Origin: Enoplolaimus lenunculus
Lineage: Eukaryota > Nematoda > Enoplea > Enoplida > Thoracostomopsidae
NCBI GenBank assembly: GCA_030248215.1
Contig: JASANG010003189.1
Coordinates: 56,867 to 120,866 of the forward strand
DNA length: 64,000 nt
Direction of reading: 5' to 3'
The notes below the pieces were generated by a model. It worked only from the letters and a program-made list of their open reading frames with translations, did no database searches and was not told where the DNA came from. The position numbers and the translations under genes are program-made. Below, piece by piece: positions 13,801 to 20,500 of the stretch. Position 1 is the stretch's first letter. Every line of letters begins with the position of its first letter.

Positions 13801-14355
13801 ATTTTAAAATTAGACAAATTTTTTTAATATAAAAAATCTTAGCCAAGTAACCTTTCCGATTTACAAAAATTCATTTGAGTTTTCAACAGTTTTTTTTATT
13901 TTTGAAAATGTTGAAATTATGTCTGAATTAACTTAAAAACTATTTTTTTCAGGTATGAACAGTGCCAACCAAATACTGTGTCGATTACTCGGCCGTCAAA
14001 TCCGTTACTTTCAACGCTTCCAGTGTCTCATCGGCAGCCATTGAATCCTTCGAGTTGCTCCACCGTCGAGTCTGGCCAGTTCAAATTGTCTCCGTGTTCA
14101 TCAGATGCGTACGAAACATCCGACCCTGAGCTACACGGTACCAGGTCACTATTATCCAATGAAAATGAAGGACTGTTCGGCCCTAAGGCGTGCGATCGTT
14201 CCGCATTTGGGATTTACCTCGGTAAACGAGCGACTCCTGATGCTGAAACCTGTAATAGTTTTGAGTCTGATGCTCAGATGCGTGGGTCGAAACTTGAACG
14301 AAGTATTACTGTTAGTAGTATTTTGTCATCAGATTTACAATCTACAGATATTTGA
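1755..14355 (+). CDS. gap-2: SynGAP/DAB2IP-family Ras GTPase-activating protein, 5' partial (11 exons visible)
   Basis: Exons: 1755-1875, 2050-2115, 3160-3314, 4479-4641, 5264-5400, 6515-6666, 7387-7559, 7849-7965, 8226-11087, 12651-12745, 13953-14355; all junctions are GT-AG and keep phase, giving about 1480 visible residues. The family stimulates GTP hydrolysis on Ras/Rap at membranes and synapses. Seen: the C2-GAP linker [15 protein letters not shown]; the arginine-finger motif [10 protein letters not shown]; the RasGAP signature [21 protein letters not shown] and the closing helices; then a 954-codon Ser/Thr-rich exon predicted to be disordered, a short coiled coil, and a C-terminus SSDLQSTDI. 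The finger Arg and FLR motif are intact, so a catalytically competent protein is expected. PH and most C2 sequence must lie upstream of the window. The symbol is given by analogy to C. elegans gap-2, the SynGAP-family member there; orthology is inferred. Introns are full of transposon-like repeats. Confidence 0.92.
2050..2115 (+). CDS. gap-2: gap-2-like exon b
   Basis: Twenty-two codons, [20 protein letters not shown] plus CK, matching the first GAP-domain helix (YxxxYLxLCxxxEPxLSAK) of SynGAP proteins. Phase 0 at both ends. Confidence 0.88.
2420..2590. repeat. Family I repeat (CGTCCG/GACGGAC-rich)
   Basis: GTCCGGCACCGTCCG and its inverse GTGACGGACGGC flank a short GC-rich core. Related copies lie at 12900, 17690, 19555, 46935, 56782 and 61260. 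Confidence 0.7.
2786..2946 (+). mobile_element. TTAGGC-family element, A-type left end and C-type right end
   Basis: Left end TGTAAAACTCAGGGGCGAAA, the conserved AATAGAGTAAGCTTAAGCTT, degenerate TTAGG body, right end CGGCCCTGTTCTATACATTG. Confidence 0.7.
3160..3314 (+). CDS. gap-2: gap-2-like exon c
   Basis: Encodes [18 protein letters not shown] and [13 protein letters not shown], aligning with the KEEMASALVHILQ...FLTDLMMSEV helices, followed by a longer Asn/Ser/Thr linker than I know from vertebrates. Donor GA|GTAAGT, phase 2, joins in frame with the exon at 4479. A family J repeat starts at or over this donor. Confidence 0.82.
3310..3550. mobile_element. Family J element (AACTCA-rich inverted repeat)
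   Basis: Many copies of ATGAGTTGA/TCAACTCA in both orientations, ending ATCAACTCACTAAAATTTAC. Same family at 47500-47745. Its left end overlaps the donor of the RasGAP exon ending at 3314. Confidence 0.65.
3850..4053. mobile_element. Family P palindromic element
   Basis: About 200 bases, nearly all inverted repeat: ATGGTGAGTCAAATTGACTC at the left pairs with GAGTCAATTTGACTCACA at the right; central GAGTCAAACTCGACTCACT. Confidence 0.85.
4479..4641 (+). CDS. gap-2: gap-2-like exon d: arginine-finger exon
   Basis: Encodes [20 protein letters not shown], then [18 protein letters not shown] and DGDDDCE. The Arg in QFRGNS is the RasGAP arginine finger. Donor GAG|GTAGGG, phase 0. Confidence 0.92.
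4764..4955. mobile_element. Family E element, shortened
   Basis: CACGTGCAAGTTTTTGCAAC and the inverted TTGCAAGTTTTTGCTGCAAA; body rich in GCAGCTGCA/CTTGCA words. Lies in a RasGAP intron. Confidence 0.7.
5092..5271 (+). repeat. 36-bp tandem repeat carrying a 3' splice site, 5 copies
   Basis: Unit: ATTGCAGTTTGTTTGCAATT followed by ACTTCCAGGTTGATCC. Copies 3 and 4 read CCAAG instead of CCAG. The last copy ends in the true acceptor and first codons (VDP) of a RasGAP exon. Since 36 is a multiple of three and the unit has no stop in that frame, use of an upstream copy would add 12-residue steps in frame. Confidence 0.93.
5264..5400 (+). CDS. gap-2: gap-2-like exon e, preceded by multiplied 3' splice sites
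   Basis: Encodes [15 protein letters not shown] and then [20 protein letters not shown], matching the EVDPSKCSSSEL...CCELAFCKIINSYCVFP segment. The acceptor CTTCCAG|GTTGATCCA is the last of five tandem 36-bp copies (5092-5271), all containing an AG at the same place. Confidence 0.9.
6026..6184. mobile_element. Family F element
   Basis: Left end ATTCTCAAATGTGTATAGAA, right end CTATACACAAATGAGAATAC. Confidence 0.7.
6244..6457. mobile_element. Family F element
   Basis: Left end ATTCTCAAATGTGTGTAGCA, right end GCTATACACATTTGAGAATA; contains CCTATCACCAGTTGGTGATA. Second copy in the same RasGAP intron. Confidence 0.78.
6515..6666 (+). CDS. gap-2: gap-2-like exon f: FLR signature exon
   Basis: Encodes [13 protein letters not shown] and [20 protein letters not shown], the RasGAP family signature. 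It begins in phase 2 after CCATTTTCAG and ends in phase 1 at TCAG|GTTAGT. Confidence 0.93.
6732..6968 (+). mobile_element. Family A TTAGGC element
   Basis: GGCCATGTAAAGATCAGTGG...TTTCTGTGAGACTAAAATAG at left; TTAGGC/TTAGGT blocks separated by ATGCTCATTCTTACG; right end ATACTGTTCCACCCC then TTTACATTGGG. In the RasGAP intron after 6666. Confidence 0.82.
7139..7260. repeat. Family G repeat fragment
   Basis: GCTAGCCAGTTCACCTTGCT, then AAAATTTTTCCAGGTGGAGT and CTTACAAGCAAGGTTAAAAA; the same order recurs at 12149 and 44960. Confidence 0.6.
7387..7559 (+). CDS. gap-2: gap-2-like exon g
   Basis: Encodes [20 protein letters not shown], then LANFSQFG and [16 protein letters not shown], matching the DDRTARTLTLIAK...FGSKEEYMSFMN...HEW block. 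Confidence 0.93.
7603..7720. repeat. Family G repeat fragment
   Basis: GACCGTAGCCAAGGGGGGGC then CCCCTGGAGATATTTTGGCC and GCCCCCTCC; GC-rich 'added-scale' repeat also at 1170. Confidence 0.6.
7849..7965 (+). CDS. gap-2: gap-2-like exon h: end of GAP module
   Basis: Thirty-nine codons including [20 protein letters not shown], matching DLGRELSSLHSLLWEAVS at the end of the SynGAP GAP region. Phase 0 at both ends. Confidence 0.88.
8226..11087 (+). CDS. gap-2: gap-2-like exon i: single 954-codon low-complexity exon
   Basis: Starts after CTTTTAG and runs open for 2862 bases to CGA|GTAAGT, phase 0 at both ends. Starts with [20 protein letters not shown]. The body is rich in Ser, Thr, Asn and basic patches ([14 protein letters not shown]), with SR/SS-rich stretches, as in the disordered tail of SynGAP/DAB2IP proteins. 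It holds seven TGACGTCA octamers, reflected partly in repeated GDVI/DDVI peptides. Confidence 0.88.
11592..11702 (+). mobile_element. Family C TTAGGC element, degenerate
   Basis: GAGTAAGCTTAAGGATTACA at left, one TTAGGC-like block, then GAATATGCTTATACTACTGT and GGCCCTGTTTCATACATTGG. Confidence 0.7.
12149..12315. repeat. Family G repeat
   Basis: GCAGCCAGCTCACCTTGCTA ... CTTGCAAGCAAAGATGTCAA ... GCCCCCCTTGGCAACGGGCC. Confidence 0.6.
12651..12745 (+). CDS. gap-2: gap-2-like exon j: coiled coil
   Basis: Encodes [20 protein letters not shown] followed by [11 protein letters not shown], a heptad-patterned segment equivalent to the YEHELAALKERLR coiled coil near the C-terminus of SynGAP/DAB2IP. 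Donor AA|GTGAGT, phase 2. Confidence 0.87.
12900..12990. repeat. Family I repeat
   Basis: ACCGTCACCGTGCGGTATCG and its inverse CGATACCGTACAGTGACGGA form a hairpin around CACGACTTACTCGTG. Confidence 0.65.
13048..13313. mobile_element. Family E element
   Basis: Left end AAGCCCTATTCACACGTGTA; right end TTGCACGTGTGACTAGGGCT; inside, CTTGCAGCTGCAAATAATTT and its inverse. Confidence 0.82.
13552..13735 (-). mobile_element. Family A TTAGGC element
   Basis: Read on the minus strand: GCCCATGTAAAGATCAGGGA, TTTTTCTGTGGGACTGCAAT, TTAGGC blocks, then GTTCCGTTCCTGTGCCTTAC. In the last gap-2-like intron. Confidence 0.8.
13953..14355 (+). CDS. gap-2: gap-2-like last exon with PDZ-ligand-like terminus
   Basis: Acceptor TTTTTTTCAG, phase 2, joins to complete a Lys codon, then [17 protein letters not shown]. 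134 codons including the stop; the protein ends QSTDI. Thr at -2 and Ile at 0 fit a class I PDZ ligand. No clear AATAAA was seen close downstream. Confidence 0.85.
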
Positions 14356-14877
14356 ACGAATTGTGTTGTAATGGTTGTAATGTTTTGACTGTAATTGTTT
14401 TGGAATTATTGCAAATTGTGCGTGCAGTCAACAACACAACTGAGTGTATTTGTCTAAAGTAAATTTGATGTATCTTTTATAGTTAATTATTCATCTATGA
14501 AACAGGTATTAATCTTAAGCTTAAAGTGTACCTAATATTGTATCTAGGGTCGATATTCACTTACCTGTGTATCCCTTATCACACGCGTCGGTCGGAGATC
14601 TTGTAACTTTCGACCCAGGACATGACGAGGATCAAAATTCAGCACATTTTTTGCATTTGATTCATTTTGCAACAAAAAAATGTCTTGAAATTTCAAGATT
14701 CTTATTTTTTACTGAATTTTCACGCCAAAAATGTCTGAAATTGCTAATATTAATAGATTTAAATACATTGAGAATTCATGCCTGTAATGTTTAAAACTTA
14801 CAGTCAAAAAGTTGCAATATCAATTTATAAAAACAAATTTCTTTCGTTCAAAAAATAGTGTTTTAAAACGACGTTAA

Positions 14878-15356
14878 CGCGGGATTCTCGTTACCAATTG
14901 TGCGGTTGGTACCTGTTTTGTCACTATGCCCATAGCGGCACCACTAATTTTTTTGCTACCCATATGTATATCAACAGAAAATAAAATGCTTACCCATATG
15001 AGTAAAGATGTCTGTTCGGTGCCCATATTGATGCAACATACTGAACCTTGAAGCTTACACTTTAAAACGGCTCAGTACAGTGAGATTTACTTTACAAGTT
15101 CGGGTTAGTAATTTTTTTACAATATATGTTCCGAAAAATCTAAAAAAATTACACCAGCTATAAATATTGTTAAACCAATCGCAAGGTACCCATATGGGTA
15201 ACAAATCTAAAACCAGCTACCCATAGCTACAAACGAACGGTACCCATATGGGAGTAGATAGATAACAACCTATTTATATATACGTTGTTCCTATCTTCTG
15301 CTATGGGTAGGTGACAGAACGGCTGCCAAGCGCACAATTGGTAACGTGAATCCCGC
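14878..15356. mobile_element. Family N inverted-repeat element (about 480 bp)
   Basis: Left end GCGGGATTCTCGTTACCAAT pairs with right end ATTGGTAACGTGAATCCCGC. Inside are at least six TACCCATATGGGTA-like words. Confidence 0.8.
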
Positions 15357-15439
15357 AAAAGTTGACCAAAAACGCAACACGCAACTGCAGTTGCTGCAAG
15401 AATTCTACAACTGTTGTTTTACTAATTGCACAGTCCATG

Positions 15440-15935
15440 TTAACTATGACGGGCTGCGCACTAAGCATAAGCCAAACCATAAGCACACGCCTAAACCTAA
15501 GGCGACTCATGTTACTTTTAGGGCCGTCCCGGTTTTTGGTGGGTCTGTAAAAGAGTTAGCTTACATTTTAGACATTTTTTGCTTAGGCTTAGGCTTAGGA
15601 ATACGGTTAATCTATTCTTACGGCCCTAAAAGCAACATTGGCCCTTAAGCCTAATCCTAAGTTTAAACGTCTCAGACTGTATAAGTACATCAGTCTCCTA
15701 GTGGCCAAGCCCCTAAAATTAACATGGATAATCTTACATTTTAGGCTTTTTTTGCTTAGGCTTAGGCTTAGGAATACGGTTTTGCAACGCTTTAGACTTA
15801 GGAATACGGTTAATCTACTCTTACGTCCCTAAAAGCAACATTGGCCTCTAAGCCTAATCCTAAGTTTAAGCTTCTGACTATATAAGGACATCTGTCTCCT
15901 AATGGCCAAGCCCCTAAAATTAACATGGATCATTT
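15440..15935 (+). mobile_element. Composite of family B TTAGGC elements
   Basis: Two successive copies: CATGTTACTTTTAGGGCCGT...CTAAAAGCAACATTGGCC, then a segment of about 200 bases (CCTAATCCTAAGTTTAA...TGGCCAAGCCCCTAAAATTA) that occurs twice. Confidence 0.72.
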
Positions 15936-16359
15936 TCACTGTAACAAGTTGAGCTTTATTTTGTGTGTCACGATTTTTAATATAAACTTCAAAAGTAAAA
16001 TGTTTTAAATATTGCTTGCTGGTTTATGATTCGCTGAAAAAATTATAGTCTTCACTGTGATTTGGACAAAACGTGATTTTATTGGCCAGGTCAAAGGTTG
16101 ATGTTAATTTATGATTGGCTTTGCAAAAATCAATGGTTAGTTTGTTGATTTTTAATTGGTCCGATAAAGCATCAAACGTTGATTGGTTGTTGTCAATTAT
16201 CTGGTTTCGATAGAGCAGCTCAAATCAGGGTCCAGTTCTGTTAAATATGCAGTAAAACCGCAAATTCCGGTATTTTTGGGCGTATGAAATTGTTGTTTTT
16301 AAACACGAATATCCGTTTTTTGATATTCGCAACATAGAATTGTTTCGTTAATTAGAAAA

Positions 16360-16634
16360 GCCCATGTAAAGATCAGGAACGGAACATTTTTCTACAATAC
16401 TGCGATACAGTACGCTTATACGTTGAACTGTTATTTTGCTTTGCGATGTACGACTCATTCTTACGGTTAGGAAGCCCATGTAAAGATCAGGAACGGAACA
16501 TTTTTCTACAATACTGCGATACAGTACGCTTATACGTTGAACTGTTATTTTGCTTTGCGATGTACGACTCATTCTTACGATTAGGTTTCGGAATATGCTT
16601 ATACTACTGTTACGGTCTTGTACTATGCATTGGT
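16360..16634 (+). mobile_element. Chimeric A/C element with a 114-bp internal tandem duplication
   Basis: GCCCATGTAAAGATCAGGAA recurs at 16360 and 16474 with identical 114-base units; the right end is TACTGTTACGGTCTTGTACT ATGCATTGG, i.e. C-type. Confidence 0.75.
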
Positions 16635-16947
16635 CAATAGAAATGCAACAAAATTAAATTTCAGTTTGCAAAAAACTATTTTGTTCGTTATAATCCGTCT
16701 AAAATTCTAAGATCTCAAGAATGACTCAATACGTTTTTGAAATTTTATGCTTCATATACGCTTAATACTCGTCTTCCGCTTCCAGTATTTCGATCACTGG
16801 TAATATTTTATTCGTTTGAATTCTGACCGTCAGCTGCTGATGGTAACTTCAGCTTGTCCATCAAAACAGGGGTCAATGCAACCCTAAAGGCCGTCACATT
16901 TTTCCGGGACTGCAATGTATCAGGAGTACACAACAAATATATATAAT

Positions 16948-17100
16948 TGGGACAGTGGGACAGCGGGACAGCTGCGAAAGCGGAATAGTTGGGACAGCGG
17001 GACAGCGGGATAGTTGGACAGCAGGACAGTCAAACAGTGGGAAAGCTGTGAAAGCGGGATTGTTGGGACAGCGGGTCAGTTTGGACAGCGAGACAGTTGC
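16948..17100. repeat. GGGACAG-rich tandem repeat
   Basis: Irregular repetition of GGGACAGCGGGACAG and GCGAAAGCGG words downstream of the collagen gene. Confidence 0.7.
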
Positions 17101-17309
17101 GTTCCGAGCGCAGTTGTTGGCTTCAGGCAAGCGTTCACTAGGATCGATGCTTAGGATTTAAAGGTCATAGACGTTTGGTAGCGTTTACTGTATAAGATTT
17201 ACTATAGACATTTTCTACAATTTATAAATATGAAAAACACCTGCACCCACAGGAATATTCTTAAAAATATTTACTGTCGTGTTCCATTAGGATTATCCAA
17301 GTTCTGTCT

Positions 17310-17557
17310 TCAATATCCCGGTGGAAGTCTTGGAGCAGGGCAATGTGTACAATCGCCAGGAGCGCCTCGACGCCCAGGTGCGCCAGGATACCCTAGATCG
17401 CCAGCTTGTCCCAGACCGCCAGGATAACCAGGGTTCCCCGGGGGTCCAGGCGGACCTGGTGGCGGACGGCCACCGTCAGAACTTCCCGGCGGCCCGGGCA
17501 ATCCTGTGCGGCCACGACGTCCAGGAGGACCTGGGGGACCAGGTGGAGCTTGAACGT
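17310..17557 (-). CDS. Cuticle collagen exon 5: last Gly-X-Y block and C-terminus
   Basis: Starts after TTATTTCAG; encodes [18 protein letters not shown] and further triplets with one short interruption, ending [15 protein letters not shown] and TGA. The paired Cys and the PPGY tail are family hallmarks. Confidence 0.93.
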
Positions 17558-20500
17558 CTGAAATAAAGATGCGTTTTTAAATTTTATATTTTTCAATTAA
17601 ATATTTGTATACAGAACCATTTACTGACAGGTTTTATTCGAAAGGGCTTTTGGGTAAAGTCACCCCCTGGATTGTTCGGGTAGCTGTTTACTTGTCGTGC
17701 GGCGCCATCCGGCACCGGACGGAGTCATCCGGCACCGGACGGTATCGCAACTCATAACATGTTTGTTTACAAGATATTATGTTGCACCATAGGTCAATTT
17801 ATGTATTTATGTTGTTGTTCAGGGCCGAGTCCGGACGACAGCGGACGGCATTCAAATAGTGAAAAGATTCAGCGCCACCCTCAGCTGGAGAATTTGGTCA
17901 AACATAGTTATACTTTTGTTTAAACCGACGTATAACTTGAAATTACTATTTTGGCATTGGCCAATGTGGGGAACAGGATCGGAACAGTAGTGTAAGCATA
18001 TTCCTAAATAGTCTAAAACTTAAGCTTACTCTATTACAGTCCCGCCGAAAAACGTTCCGACCCTGTTCTATAGATGGGCCGTCGCATTTGGCCCCACGGA
18101 CCAAATATTTTTCTATAATAACCCCGCTGCCCCGCTGTTTTATTTTTTGCCCCCCCCCCTCCATACTAACTTTTTGTGGTTGTGTTGCTAATTTTGATTA
18201 GATGTGCGTCCGTGAGAAATATATTCAATTCTGCAATGATATCGACGTGAAAAATGAATAGACTTAATAGATTCTAGACTGCTTTTTTTGCTTAAGCTTA
18301 GGCTTAGGATTACGCTTAATCTACTGTTACGGTCCTAAAAGTAACGTTGGCCGCATTTTCTACGAGTTACTCTAATTCACCGTTCAGGCATACACTGTAA
18401 AAATGGTGAGTCAAATTAACTCTCTCCGAAATAGGCTTTTCCTGACTACACAAACTGAGTCAAATTCGACTCGACCAGAGGAGTCAAATTCGATTCACTA
18501 TGTCGCAGGTTTGACTCTGGCAGATTCGAATTTGACTCAGTTTGTGTAGTCAGGTAAAGCCTATTTTCGAGAGGGTCAATTTGATTCACCATTTTTACAC
18601 TGTACTTCATCTGCAACCTGGTCCGTCACATCAGACTCGTGCCAATGTGCTGAACCCGCCGAAAACTGCAGGAGCCCCTCCAGAAAAATTCAGCGCCAGC
18701 TTGCAATTCATGTGTGGCATTTTTGACTCGCAAGACATTGATCTGGCTACGAATCTATCTACAACGAAGGTTAAAGTTCCAATACTTCGATGAAAACTTA
18801 CACATTAATTTGCCAGGAGGGCCAGGCTGACCCTTGTTGCCTTGTTGGCCATATTTGCCTGGTAATCCTGGAAGACCTCGATCTCCTTCTGGACCTCGTG
18901 GATTTGTGACATCGTTACCAGGAGGTCCAGGAAGACCTGAAACAATATATGGAGTGTTACCGCTGCATTGTGAGGTTTTACCAGGAACGATCTATTTATG
19001 ATATATATGTGTATTAATATATATGTGTAAAATATATAAACGCAATAAAATAATGGGTTCTGATATATTTCTCCAAAAGCTTAAGTCTAAGTCTGAGCCT
19101 AATCCAATCGTAAGGCGTTTGCAATATATACTAGAAAATTGTCGTTGAAACGGTGGATATCGCAACAAAACCGTTTCGTTTGTGTCTGGGAACCGCTAAC
19201 TTGTACTGATTCAAAATTTATACCTGGGAGTCCTTTGAGTCCAACGCGACCTCTGAGGCCTGTTGGTGACGGTAGGCATGACGGGCGACACGGTTCAGGC
19301 CCTGGAATCATTCCACCTGGCGGGCCAGGAGGTCCTTGGCTGCCGGGAGCGCCATCGCCACCAGGGTAACCATCCTGACCTGGTGGTCCTGGCGGTCCTG
19401 GAGGGCCTTGATGACACGTGCAACCTGAAAACATCAAACGTCATGTCAGCGAATGTTTGTCCGTGTGTATATCCAATTTTGATTGATCAACAAATTTCAA
19501 CTGAGAAACATTGAGTATGGTTAATGGTCTTAAACTGTCAGGGTGGCATAATCCTTGTGGAGTGGCGTCATTCGACGCCGGACGGCGCAGAACGTCGCAA
19601 ACAGTTTACTCACAAATTGTTAAGCGGCATCATGCGGCGATTGAACTGCGTTAGCGTACGGTGCCGGACGACGACGGACAGATTTTAAATAGTCAAAGCA
19701 TGGATTAAATGGCCAATGTAAAGAACAGGAGCGGAACAGTATTATTACCACATTTCAAAATCTAAGCGTTTGCCTAAGCCTAAGCCTAAGCCTAAGCGTG
19801 AGAATGAGTATATTCCTAAGGCTAAGCCTAACCCTAAGCCGTACAAAGAAAATAGTTCAACCCTTTCTCACATGAATATTTTCTATTTCCCCTGAGACCT
19901 ACTTTTATGCTAGGATTCGAACTCCAGTGACTGGAGTGGGAGGCGTATACCATCACCACTCAGCTATAGGAGCTTGACGCTCGAGCCCGAGGGGGCTCTC
20001 ACGTCTTGTGATGATTTAGTACTATGTATATGTGTTGCAATTGTTAAACACGGTGCGATATATACTATTTAACGTATATACACTGCGCTGAGTTGCCTAC
20101 AGGCAACTCAATGCGAGAAAGGGTTAAAGCTTCAGCTTTACGCGACTGCAGTGCCGCAGAAAAACGTTCCGCCCCTGATCTTTACATGGGCCAATTAAAT
20201 GATAATGTTTGCTTTTGTGCAGTTGTTCCTAAAGACTCTATTCATCAGGGCTCATAGACTCAATAAAGGCGGTCCCGAAAGAAGTTGTCTGCCTTTCATT
20301 TTACTGTGAAACGTTTAATTTTGAATTATTTTTGGAAAGATTCAGCCTTACACGTGCTCGGAGGCGACGGTCCTGGTTGATATCCAGCTGGTTGCGTTTG
20401 ATATCTTCCGGCTGTCCCAGTTCCAAACGAACCAATTGGTCGTGAAATTGTTCCAGCCCCAGGTAAGACACCGCCAAATCCTGAAGTGTACAAATCCCGA

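Larger units (their letters stand above)
14356..17309. other. Intergenic region between RasGAP and collagen genes
   Basis: Convergent gene ends. Contains an N element, a composite of family B copies, a tandem A/C element and a GGGACAG-rich tract, all listed separately. No further coding exon recognised. Confidence 0.6.
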
